Below are positions 1 through 12,048 of a stretch of DNA of 64,000 nucleotides, in pieces. Source of the stretch: Paulownia fortunei (taxonomy: Eukaryota > Streptophyta > Magnoliopsida > Lamiales > Paulowniaceae); assembly GCA_019321725.1 (NCBI GenBank), contig CM033106.1, positions 25,098,118 through 25,162,117 of the forward strand, read 5' to 3'. Numbering within the stretch: the first letter of the stretch is position 1; every line of letters begins with the position of its first letter. A model generated the notes under the pieces. It made no database searches. It was not told the DNA's origin and was given only the letters and a program-made list of their open reading frames with translations. The translations under genes and the position numbers were made by a program.

Positions 1-2446
1 TTGCAAGAAAAACAAACTAGTAAACAAAATTTATACTCATGAAATGCTGGCCAAGAAAATAATATTACAAGAATCTTGTCAATGCAATTTTATATGGTAA
101 GAAGAGTGAGTGGAATAATTTTTATTGGTCATTATATGGTAAGTATGACGAGTGTCTTAATCTAAGGAGCTAAATAACGTAAATTTATGTAATTATATGG
201 CCGAAATCTATATAATGAGGCACAGATTTTGTTAATCTGGTTTTATATGTAAGGAAATAGTGATTGAATTTTCCTGGGGGACCAAATTTTTTTCTTTTCT
301 TTAGAAAAGATTATATACTTGAGATTTTGGAGATCTAACCAAGGCAGTGTTTTGAGGAGTGAACAGTGGGGGTGTCAGTATTTTTGCCGGGCATTTTAAA
401 GATTTTTGTATATGCATGTCTGGATGCAAGAAAGGTGATACCAAAAGTACAAGTACCACGTTGGAGGCACGTTTGGAGTCTTGAGAAAAGTAGTGGCAAA
501 AACTAGATTCACAGGGTAGGACTGTGATCAACAAAGTTGACAGGCCAAACAGAAGTTGTTTTATGTAGCCCTAGAGTCAATTAATATTAAAAACATTATT
601 TTTGGGATTTAATTGAAAATTGGCTCCAAAATTATATTTGGATTTAGAACGAAATGATATTGGATTTGAATTTTGAAATTTGATTTTTAGAATCACAGAT
701 AATCTTAGTAATTGTGTTTAATGATTTACGCTTTTTAGCTTTGAATATTTAAAATATAAAAATTATATGAATAGGTTTTCATAGAATTTCACTGAATTTG
801 AATTTAAAACTTTCCAGACAATTATCAATATTTGCATGAATTTGGTCAGCATGTATTTATATCAACTCGTACTCTTTCTTAGATTCTTTATTCATTATAT
901 GTACAAATTATTTACGAGAAATAAGATTTCACAAAAATTCCATGATATAAAATAGGTCGGCTCATTATTACATTAATGTCCAAAATAACATACTCCAAAT
1001 TCCAATTTTACATAAGATATAATATTCATGGATGTGGCCAGACGTCTGGGGCAGACTCTCCCTTTCAAATTTATATAAATATAAATTTTATCTATAAATT
1101 TATTAAAATTTTAGATTTTGTCCCTATAAAAATACCAAAGTTGCTCTCCATATGGTCAAAAATATATTTTTTATTATTATTTTTAAAAAAAATTAATCTC
1201 GCCCCCAAATTCTAACAATATTCTATTAAGTCAAAATTTCCATCCACGACTGTATAATTTCAAACGAAAATCTTTAATATCAACTAGTAATAAATTCGCA
1301 TAATTCTTTCATGGATGCTTCTGATTATCTATCAATTTATTGTGCTTATGAATAAGTCGGGTTGCTGTTCCATTGGCATCCAAACATGGCCTTAGGGTAA
1401 TGATGTCTACTTAATTAATCTGGCCCGTAATTGTGTTCGGTGGGAAACAGCTCCCCAGCTGTAAGATGAAAGGGCTTTTGTCACCACCAGCCAGTAAACA
1501 ACACGTGTCTTAGTAAATGCTAGGGTTTGGGCTGGTGTGTTGACAACTTGGTGTATGATTATCATTGCCCACTGCCAACGGAGTGTGTCGGTCCTGGTTC
1601 TGTTATTCGGTACGGTGGTCCGCTCCATGCAAATTGAAGTCAAAGTACTTCAAATGAATTGCTTGTCACATTGAATTATTAATATTTTTATGTGGACTAA
1701 AAATATTTTTCTACTATAACCATTTATTGGTTTTTTCTATTATTTAATTAGAAAAGTTAGATTAATCTTGCTTGAGATTTATACAATATAAAAAATTATC
1801 CAATGTAATTCTTATAAGTAACTAACCTGCTTTATTACTAATATTACTTTTAAATTTTTAAAAATGTGTGAAATTACACTAGCATTACTAGATACTATAA
1901 TTAAGGTACAAGATTTAGAACTTTATTTAAGGAAAGCAATGAATCCGGTATGTATCAAATTTGTTTAGAATCGAGACCTGATCGCTAAGGTTTTTAAGAC
2001 TCCAGACCCAAATTCGTCTTAGATCCATACTCGATAGACTAGACCTACTTTATAATTTAAAAAATATTAAAAATTATACTTTTAAAAGATAATAATATTA
2101 AAACTCTCTAAAAATCTATTTTCAAAAATAAATATTATGTGAATATATATAATAATAAAGTTTTAAAAATAACAATAAAAAATAAAATGTGTGTGCCTTT
2201 TCGGATTTGAAAATGATATCTTCAAGACCCGATCTGGACCCTTTTATATTTTTAAAAATCCGCCTCAAGCAGGGCAAGTTTGGAGTGACCAAGTTTAAAC
2301 TCATCCATTATCATCCCTAAATTTGTTTTAATGCTTTGTGCATTCGTGACATTCCAATATTGCTTAGAGAAATAATAGAAGTATGAATTAAATAGATGAC
2401 AATGCACTTACTAATTTTTTTCAGCTAGCAATCAAGAAGAGTAATA

Positions 2447-2580
2447 TTCATACTACACCAGATGTATAGTACGATTAATTTATAGATGAATGCTAAATAT
2501 TCTATTTTGTAAAAAATAAAAAACATAAATAATGTATATATACCAAATATATGTACACCAAGTATAACATCTATAAAATC
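2447..2580. mobile_element. MITE-like sequence, possible relative of the element at 38.4 kb
   Basis: The left side reads ATACTACACCAGATGTATAG; the right side, read in reverse complement, gives GATGTTATACTTGGTGTACA. This resembles the internal TTACACCCAGTGTATATGTA of the better-supported inverted-repeat element at 38.44-38.65 kb. The interior shares an AT-rich TTTTGTAAAAAATAAA-type stretch. Similarity was judged by eye and no target-site duplication was identified, so this is a tentative family assignment. Confidence 0.25.
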
Positions 2581-4050
2581 ATCGAGAAATTTTATGCAAA
2601 CCATTTATGTAGTGGTCAACTAAGGTTTGGAGTCATTTTTTTAGAATCATATTATTATATATAATTAATGTGGTATCACTCATTTCATAAAACTCTTAGG
2701 TGAAAGTTGGTTGTAAGATAGGTTATTGTCTACGTTACAACAAGTCATTAGGGGTATCGGGATTTATCCAACGAAAATCTTTCGACACTCAAATTAAAAC
2801 TGAATCAAGTAGATGAAAGCCAAAAAATTTAAAAGTAATTAAGTACGTAATAAATCATCTACCTCATAACAATGAGAATGGGGTATTTACAATATTATGT
2901 GGAATGGTTGTCATTCATGTGGTGCGGTATATAGACCGCTTAGGATTAGTGAGCACACAAGTTTAGGTCATATTTGTTGATCTCAATGACTTAACTTTGG
3001 GTCTTTTGTTGAGCTAAGCCTATCAATAATAATATCAGTATTTTATATATAAATTCAACGTTTCACTGGTAATACGAATTTTGCCATAAATAGAGATTAG
3101 CCAAAAGACAGGGAAGGAGATGGAGTATGTTTTAATAATTTTTTTTGAAGGATTTGGGCGAATCTAGATTGTAAAATATGGGTAAGATCTAATGATACTT
3201 ATTTATCATATATTTATATTAATGTAGGTACCTAGTTATTGAGTTACCTTTAAGGAGCTGAAAATGCCAGAGCAATTTCTCTCCTGCCAGAGCAGGTAAA
3301 TGAGTTAATAGACATTCTTATCCTTGGAAATTTATGGAATCTATTTTCTTGTGTAAATCTCTTGCTTTCTCTATTTCTTAGGTCTGCTGCATTCGGCTAC
3401 CAACATCTTCCATGGTTGCCATTTTGCATCAGCATCGGTTTCTATTGTTTCCTTAACTTTTTATAATTGCGACACAATTATCTTCATTTACTATTTTCTA
3501 AGATCATTTGATTTTTTTTATTTTTTATTTTTTATTTTTTTTTTAAATTTTTTGGCAAACAACCACATAAATAATTGACATCCTAAATTATGCATAATCC
3601 TGCATTGAGAATTGGGTGATCATGAAATTTCTCCCATACTGCAATTTAAGAAAACTGTTGCAAAAAATTTTGTTGTACAAATGTACAAAGTAATTTTTCC
3701 ATATTCTCATGTTCCAAGTTTAAGGATGATAATAAAGAATCAACTCTTAAAAACATAAAACTCCTGATCTAAGAAGAATACCATAAAGAAATACAAATTG
3801 TTAAACAATTGGATACAAGAAAACAGAAAATTAATAACCATAAAACTCAAATCCTTCACAGTGATGAATGTTTATTATTGTACACATGTACGTATAATAT
3901 GGTGTCCCATCTTCACGTGCATATATATTTATCTCATATTAATTGATCATTAAAATTTTAAAGTTTTTCGTGTGCTATAAATAAACAAATTCACTTGGAG
4001 TTCTTCATTATTATAAACGGAAACAAGAAAAGTTTTATTGTTTAAGATTC

Positions 4051-4077
4051 ATATATATATATATATATATATATATA
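4051..4077. repeat. (AT)n microsatellite
   Basis: An uninterrupted run of AT dinucleotides about 27 bases long, with no gene nearby. Confidence 0.9.
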
Positions 4078-5384
4078 AATTCAAAAAGGAAAATATAAGA
4101 GGGGTGCAAATAAAAAATAAAATAAAATGAGAAGCTGATTGAATAGTTTATTCCAACAGCAGACTAATTAGTCGTGGCTACAGTTCAATTCAAACTTCAC
4201 TCAACTGCTGGATGGTCAATTGGCCTAACTACTTAATTTGATAATTGCAAGTTAATTGTTCTGCATAACTGATTTAATAGTTAGATTTGTAAAATCACAC
4301 TGTTTTGATTAGCAAAACAATGCAATTTTTCAACAGAAAATGTGTCTTTAAATTTAAAAGCCTTTTTTTTTTTTTTTGATGAAATTGTATATGTTGAAGA
4401 CATGTTTTGAAAATCTGTAAATACTTCAAGTACTTCAACAGTAATATATGAAAAAACAATTAATTTCTTTGTCTCTGAAATTGAGTCTACATTATTTCTT
4501 TCTGTTTTTTTCTCTAATTTTTACTTTTAAATTTAGTTGAGTTCTTGCTTTTAAATTTGTGTAACTTTAAAAATTAGCGCGTTCATAAGCTTTGTATAAG
4601 GTGGATTTCTTGAAATCATCTACATCATATTATAATGAGAGAAATATTTATACCTTAAATATAATATTTAGGTTCTGTCGCTTTTTTTTCTTTGTGCTTT
4701 CACTAGAAATTTTCCAAGGCTAGTGCTTCTCACATAAAGACTTTTATGGTTACAGAGATTGGTATTACTAAAAGGCACTTATTTAAAATATCATATAATC
4801 TCTTAATCTTATATTGTATTTTTGTAGCTTATAAAATATTTTTAATATTTATAATTTATTAAATCTTATTTTAAACAATTTTATATAACAGTTAATGTTG
4901 ATCTAGTTTCACTTATCTACGCATACGTTATTTTAAAGTAAAATACGTGGTGTAAATTGTGAATTTTATAAAAATCTTTAGACTCATTGCGTAGAATAGC
5001 AATTAATCGACCCAAAACCAATTTTGGAGCCAGATATTATACCATATTTAATGAAAAGCATTTTAATTTTTTAATTAAATACCAAATATTTAATACTAAA
5101 TATATATTTTTAGTTTTTTGCTGAGAGCCAAAAAATGCTGCCGACAGATGTGAATAGAAAGGGAAGGAATTTAGCCATCACCGGCTGATAGACAATCATG
5201 ATGTACATTGGCATAATTTGGAATCACAATTGGCGGAAATAAACAAAATTGGCTTTCCTTTTCGTGCGACTTTTAGCTGTGCCACTCCTCTTTTCTACCT
5301 CATTGGTCAACAACGGAAATGAAGGGCTAAAAAATTCATATAAAATTTCATTCCAACTTAATTTGTTAAATTTAATAAATTAAA

Positions 5385-5600
5385 TTTTGATACAATTTTT
5401 TATTTGATAAAATTTAAAGTTTGATTCGAATTTTATAGTTGATAAGTAAAAATATATAAATATGTATAAAAAGATCAAGTTACTCAACTCGATTCAAATT
5501 TATTTAATTTTGATTTTATTAATAATCAAAATAAATTTAAACATAATTTTTTTAAATTCGATAAAAAATCAAATAAACTTAAATAATAATGTGTTTGCCT
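5385..5600. repeat. Diverged dispersed repeat, copy A
   Basis: Shares an ordered series of words with the stretch at 6.77-6.99 kb: GATAAAATTTAAA, then ATCAAGTTA-TC, CTCGATT-AAATTTATTTAA, then TTTTTTAAATTC-ATAAAAA-TCAAAT. Both copies have the same orientation. I read it as an old dispersed element whose class I cannot determine. Confidence 0.4.
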
Positions 5601-6395
5601 CAACATTATTTATTCGTTTATACTCCTAATAATATACGATATACTGCATTTAATGTTGTGTTGTGTATAAAAAGGTTTCAGTCCAAACTTAATTTAACCG
5701 TACCCAATAAATTATATTGTAAACATAATCATACTCATAATTTTGTATCAAATTTATATGATAAGTATAAATTCACTTATTTTATAATTAGTTTGATATG
5801 ATTGAATGGACGTTTTGGATTTATTTTCAAAATATATTTTCATTCTTTATTCATTAATAAAAAAAATTAATTATCTTCAATTACATTATATTATCCAGTA
5901 TATTTTTTTAAAACACATTCTTTTAAAATATTTTTTTAAAACAATAAAATAAATCCAAACATTTCCCTAAAATTTGTCACCCAAGTAAACGTCAAATATC
6001 TTCCTTTTTCAACTTCTTTGGTAATGGTTACCATGTGCAATAATGGCTATCAATCAAATAATTTTGGAAATAATTTATGGTAGGATTATGAGTGGTCATA
6101 TGAATGGTCAAAATGACAATCATGGCAAAGTGCCAACAATAGGAGGTGGTCACGTGACATTACCACACTATTGCACGTGAGGTTTTTGGTCCCATTGTTG
6201 CGTGCATCTCTTTGGCTGACTGTCGGCGCGCAGTGCACGCAACCTCAAGCACCACTTCAGCAGGGTCGGGTTGGCCCGAATCCTTTTCAGCCTCATATCA
6301 AGTCCAATTTAGTGTTTCTTTGATGCATTTGATTTGTATGTAGTAAAAATTGATTGATGATATATTCAGCTGAGGTTGTTTATTAGGATCATGGG

Positions 6396-6432
6396 TTTGG
6401 GTTTTTTTTTTTTTTTGTGTGTGTGTGTGTGG
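6396..6432. repeat. Poly(T)-(GT)n compound microsatellite
   Basis: A T run of about 15 bases is followed directly by about seven GT dinucleotides. Confidence 0.85.
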
Positions 6433-6767
6433 ATATATAGGACTTTTCAAATTAATAGAGGATTTTTTTATTTATGTACAATTTGTCTTGAGGAAGATAT
6501 TCAAAAATTAATAATCGACTATAAATTGAATAATTCAAAACCTTAATTTTTGGTTATAGCCGAATCCTTTGATGATTTAATTATCTAAAACTTAATATAT
6601 TTTGCATTTGACCTTAGATTAACAGATTCTGAATATTTTATTACAATTATTTGGTGTATTTTGTATTGCATTTAGGATTGAAAAATAAACTAAACTATTC
6701 GATAATCGATTTAAAATCGATCGTTAAAAGCCCATTTGAGAGCGGTTCGTTAACTTAATAAATGAAG

Positions 6768-6990
6768 CTTCGACACATTTTTTTTATTCGATAAAATTTA
6801 AAACTCGGTTTGAACTTGACTCTATTAATAAAAAAATAAAAAAATATATATAAAAAAATCAAGTTATTCGAGTTTGATTCGTATTCGACTCGATTAAAAT
6901 TTATTTAAACTTAACTTGATTAACATAATTTTTTAAATTCAATAAAAATTCAAATATGATTGAAGAGTAACGTGTTCGACTCGACTCGAT
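6768..6990. repeat. Diverged dispersed repeat, copy B
   Basis: Second copy of the repeat at 5.39-5.60 kb in the same orientation. It is richer in TCGACTCGATT-type words, which also recur at the end of this copy and more loosely near 49.04-49.09 kb. Many substitutions and small indels indicate age. Class not identified. Confidence 0.4.
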
Positions 6991-8168
6991 TCATTCAAGA
7001 AAATTATATATATATATATATGACGTGGGTATATAATATACAATATAAAATATAATAGAAAATTACAATAAAAATTCCAACTGAGATTAACAAATATGCT
7101 TACGTATTAGTCTCACCGTCAATTGAATGTTCATTTGATGTTGTTTCTTGAATTGGTTTTAAAATGAAACAATAAACAGGTTAATTCAACTTTTTAATAA
7201 AGCACTTAAATAGTAATAAACATGAAAAAATATTATCGCTAAAAGTTTAAATTCATTTTCCATACAAAGAAACAATAATGTAGAAATCATTATACACAAA
7301 TAGTTTAAATTTTTTATTTGTAACCTTTTTCAGTTGTTCAGTATTACATCACCTTCTGTCACTGTCATACGTGGATCCAATCAAATGAAGGATTTATTAA
7401 GAAATATGGGTGTATCATATTGTAAACATGATTAGATAATCTATCTACGTAGCCCACACCAGCTGGAAATTGGACGTCATCACATCAACAGACAAGAACA
7501 TGATTAATTTCTAATAACCCAATTATCAAATAATTAGGACAACATTAAACAATACATTCTTCTTAATTCCCATGTTCCGTCTATGTAGGCGTACCAGCTG
7601 ATATCGACCTGTAAGGCGGATCCCGCCTGTCACGTGCCATTCCTTCTTGGCTTTCATCGTTTATTTTTTAATTAAAGTATAGTTAATTTACTGAGCATAC
7701 TATAATTAAATATGAGATGGAAAATATTAATTTTTTACATATAAAAGTATATTATAAATATTTTATAAAAGTTATGATAAAAGATGGGTCAAAAAAATAT
7801 AGAAACAAATATATAGTAATTCCTAGTTATGTGACCTAAATTTGGTCTCACTAATATTTGACACAGCTGATTAGGACCATTGTATGGATTGATAAGATTT
7901 TATGTTTCTTTTGGAATCAATTGGATGATTATAATGGCCTCTGCAACCTTGTTAAATTCAATTGATTTGAGCTTGGTGTGTGAGTTCTCATTGGGGTCAG
8001 ACCTACTGTGATTTTATTGATTTTCATGGTTTGTCACAGTTTAAGCGTGTTGATCTCGGTTATTATATTTTAGTTTTTATTAGGTTCAGGCCTAGTGTTA
8101 CAATTCTCTTACTTGTCCTAGTTCAAGTTAGTTGATTAAGGTGTTCGATCAGTTGAGTTATAGAGACT

Positions 8169-8433
8169 ATTTGGATGAGTTTATCAGAACTTCAAAATAT
8201 TTTATAAGTTATTTATCAGCTTATAAGCTGTTAAAATAAGATTTTATTTTAACAAATTCCTTTAATTTTGACAGTTTTAATTAAAAAATATCATTACTAA
8301 CATTTTAAAAGCTGTATGATCTTATTTTGTTCAAACACTTCAATAATTTATTTTTAAAATAAAATCTAACATATTATAAATTCCAAAAATACTTTATAAG
8401 ATTTTTTAAATAAACTTAGCTAAACACCTTCAC
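8169..8433. mobile_element. MITE-like element with imperfect terminal inverted repeats
   Basis: The left end CTATTTGGATGAGTTTAT pairs imperfectly with the reverse complement of the right end, GTGTTTAGCTAAGTTTAT. The interior is rich in TTATAAGCT and AAAATAAG words. This architecture, with TTTGGAT/CCAAACA-like ends around TTATAAGCTT-rich interiors, is common for short non-autonomous DNA transposons of plants. I found no convincing target-site duplication, so the boundaries are approximate. Confidence 0.35.
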
Positions 8434-8499
8434 AGTACTTGTTTCTTTGTTGACTTGGATGAGTTTTACTTGAATTATCTAAATTGATCTGATCTAGTG

Positions 8500-8905
8500 A
8501 GTTCAACTTGTACCTTGAGAGAGAGTCATAGTCCAATTATACTAGAGTTTTATATAAAGAAAGAGGATCCTACCTAAAGATTGTGATTTATGAATAATTC
8601 TTTTGAAGGGGTTACCAGTAAGGAAATAAAGTCCGTTTTTATACTAATTACCTTCTAATTACCATGCTGTACAAGCCTATCATTTTATGTAAGGCAGCGT
8701 GGGGACTTTTACATCATATACACACATAATTATTTTTTAACAGTAGTCATAATTTATTTAATTATCCTATTCGATCGCATACTGACTTATCGGAGGGTTT
8801 TTCACTTGTCAATCCTCAACATCCCTAATAGTTATTTTGTAGGTTATTTAGCGAGAATTCGAGAAGATTCAAGTTATATTCAGGTGTTGGATCATTGTTT
8901 TTTTA
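8500..8905. mobile_element. Decayed LTR-like fragment
   Basis: The order of sequence words (ACTGACTTATCGGAGGG, TCAACATCCCTAATAG, GTAGGTTATTTAGCGAGAAT) resembles the 3' part of plant retrotransposon LTRs as I remember them. No termini, primer-binding site or coding domain is visible, so this is a weak, pattern-based call. Confidence 0.2.
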
Positions 8906-10379
8906 TCGTGTTATTTGATATACGGATAAAATACGAATGCTAAAGAATTACTTCGGAGCAAAAATATAATTTATTTTTATATGTATTGTACTTGTACTTA
9001 TTTTTAAATTATGCAAAAAATATTTTATATATATTTTTATATTATTTTGTCTATAATTATGACATAATTTAGAGATAACTATTTAACAATTAGTATTATA
9101 AAAATTATTAAGATTTTTAATTTTTCTTTATTGAATTTAATTAATGCTTATAAATAATTTCTGTAGAGTTTTTAGATTTAATTAAATATTATAAATATTT
9201 ATAAAAATAAAATATTATTCATCGAGTATTATACAAAACAACTATAATACATATACTCAATGCTTCACATCAAAAGTAAGACTATTATTCGATAAGTTCA
9301 AAATGTGTACGAAAAATAAAATTATTTTTTAATTAATCATACGTACATATATTATAGGAGTGTAATACGAATTTTAGGATAGAGCATACCATAACTTAAT
9401 AAACAATGTATGTTTTATTATCGTGGATCATTCTACATTGGGCTAGATGCAACAATGAGTTTACCATTGATCATTGGGTATAAAAGGGCTAGTGCTTTTG
9501 ACCATTCATCTATATATGATTCAATAATTTTGATTTCACTGAAAATATTGTACTCAATCCATCATATGTTTGCTCTTATTGTTACTTTTAGATATTTTCT
9601 AAATCATTTTGGCACATTTGTGTTGTGCCAATTTGCACATTATAAATTCATATGTACCATCAAATCATATTCATTTGGGTAAATTTCTTTTTTAAAATCT
9701 TGTTTTTCTTAAGTGATTTGACATTAAGGAAGGAAAGTAGCCTGATAAAGGATTCTCCTACCAACTTTAGCCTAATTGAGAACTTGCTAGCCCAAGTTTT
9801 TATTTTGACAATAAGAAATGGGCTGTCTTTGCTCCTGCCAGCTGGCCCATTCCCCAGGCCCATCTTCCTAGGTGGCCCATTCCAAATCCTGGTTTGGGCT
9901 AGCCCACCCACCAAAAAGTTGACTCTATGTCCAATGTTCAACTCTGAAGGCCCACTTCCAGATTTTCATTGAATTATTGCTTATACTCCTTGTGTTGCAC
10001 TTTATCTCATCACAAGATGAATATAGAATTTTCCAACAATATTAATTCTCTGTCCTCTTAGCAAGACGCTAAATTTTGTACCATCATTATTTTAATAACG
10101 TATATTACGAGTTATTTTAATTACTTCAAATAATAAGTTAAATCGATTGAAAAGTAAGGCAATTGTTTTTCAAAAATATTTTTATTTTTCTCAAAATAAA
10201 GTCAAATATTTAATATTATTTTTCCTCCAAAACACATATTCTCTTCCCTAAAATATTTCAAAACATTCTAATCTTTATACTCAAAAATATCTTTAAAATA
10301 AAGTCAAAACAAACTATGCATTTCCTAATACATTTATAAAAAAAATATTGTTACGTGTGAGATACAAGTATGTTAATTG

Positions 10380-11050
10380 TCAATTTAAGGCCAAAAATAC
10401 ATTTGTGAATTTGGTAAGAAAATAAATTAATTGATTGATTTATTTTATATAGATTTACCTTATTTGATTTGCATGTATCTTTATACATTTGGAAGGATTA
10501 GTGAAAAGTCAAAGATTTTAGGAATCACATCTTGAAGATTTTTTAAAATTATCTTATAAATATCTCGATAAGTTCAAAATTTTGTGAATCATATTTTAAA
10601 GTTTTTTTGTTGAAGAAAAATTATCTTATAATATCTTGTTTTATCAAGAGATGATTTATAGGCTTTTTCTATTTATGCCGATTGTTTGTGGCATTATTTT
10701 CACTACAATTTTCGAGAGAGAAATTCATACATTTAGATTATCTACTCCTTGGTAGAAAAACGGGAGCTTAAACTACAAAGTCAGTTAAGGAGATTTGGTC
10801 GACGTTGCAAACTTTATTGCAACATTTGCACTCAATATCATTCGAAAGGAACTGTTGCTTGAGTTCAACAAAGCAGTTCAAGTGGAATAGAGCTCGTACA
10901 CAAGTCTAGTTATCGACGATCAACACAAGACGACATCAAATAAAGAGGGAGTCTTTAATTTATTTATAAGTCCTATATTTGTACTGTGTAAATCATTTTC
11001 TAATATATTTGTATTGTGTAAATCATTTTCTAATAGCAAATTATTTTCTT
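10380..11050. mobile_element. Decayed LTR-like fragment
   Basis: Includes stretches such as CACAAGTCTAGTTATCGACG and AAATCATTTTCTAAT, in an order reminiscent of the R-U5 part of plant Copia LTRs. Ends cannot be defined and no protein domain adjoins it. The assignment rests on memory of similar repeats only. Confidence 0.2.
10974..11035. repeat. Two-copy 30-bp tandem repeat
   Basis: GTACTGTGTAAATCATTTTC at 10981 recurs as GTATTGTGTAAATCATTTTC at 11011, a 30-base period with one substitution in this word. Confidence 0.85.
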
Positions 11051-12048
11051 ATTTGGACATGACATCGTGCATGTAAAGTACTTTTGTACTTGAAGCAGGT
11101 TAAAAATTATTGAGTTAATTTTTAATTTTCTGTTACATGTTTAATCTTATAATGTAACATTAAATTGAACATTAGTTTTTGAAAATTGACAAAAAATAAT
11201 ATATTCCGTTATATGTTTAATTATATGTTATAACATAGACTTGAACATGCAAATCTAAATAATTAATTTTAATATTAATGCAACTATGCTCAGCAGCTTA
11301 GTAGCTCAAAGTTGCAAGTGGGTAGCTAATTATTATTTTTATGACCAATAAGTTAGTCACTTAAAGCTACGCTAGCTAGTAGATAGTCGAATATCTTATG
11401 ATATATAATGAAGTAAAGGCTTGTCCCCTTAAAGGGTCCAAGTTTAGTCCTATGTTCTCTCAGCTACCACTTGATTTCATATTGACATATATGATCACAA
11501 AAGTTAGGAACAGTTAATTACTATTGCAAGAGTGCTGGCTTCCGCTGTCCTTATTAACTGCGCTGATAATGCTAGCATTGATCCTAAGGTGGAAGGTGCG
11601 GGCTCCTCATTACTTCTTGCAGAGGACTAAGAGAAGCAACATCGCAAAAAAAATATCCAAAGATTGCTTATTTTGTGAGAGGGAACTACAAGTATTTTTT
11701 CTATGCTCCAACTGAAATGTTCAATCACTAGACAAGTGTTTCATAGGCTACATTAAAGGGATACCACAAAACAAAATAGACAAAGAACAATGAAAATCAA
11801 TTTTATTTTGCCATCAAGAACAAATCTTCATTTCCTTAAAAGCATTTTTACAGTCTTATTGTAAGTGAGTCCATCTAAGTATGGAAATCCAGCCATATTT
11901 GTCATAAGATGATTAAAAATCTGACACACAAAATAAAATGAAAAAGGAAAGAAAACCTCAGCTGCCAACACCATTATATCTTTCTTCGCTGAAGACCCAT
12001 TGAGCTTCATTTCTTGCTCCATTGAAATACTGAGTTTAACCAAGTTTT

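Larger units (their letters stand above)
1..12048. other. Gene-free AT-rich intergenic region with decayed repeats
   Basis: No reading frame here resembles a protein I recognise; the longest open stretches (about 60-106 codons) have low-complexity AT-rich composition. The region contains microsatellites, MITE-like inverted-repeat sequences near 2.45-2.58 and 8.17-8.43 kb, LTR-like fragments near 8.5-8.9 and 10.4-11.05 kb, and two diverged copies of one dispersed repeat near 5.4 and 6.8 kb; these are listed separately where the support allows. The rest is unassigned. A diverged or non-coding gene cannot be excluded by eye. Confidence 0.6.

Noticed and set aside
9652..9972. 106-codon ORF with a Pro-rich C-terminus and a 93-codon antisense partner
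   Set aside because: No recognisable family, and composition matches the intergenic background.
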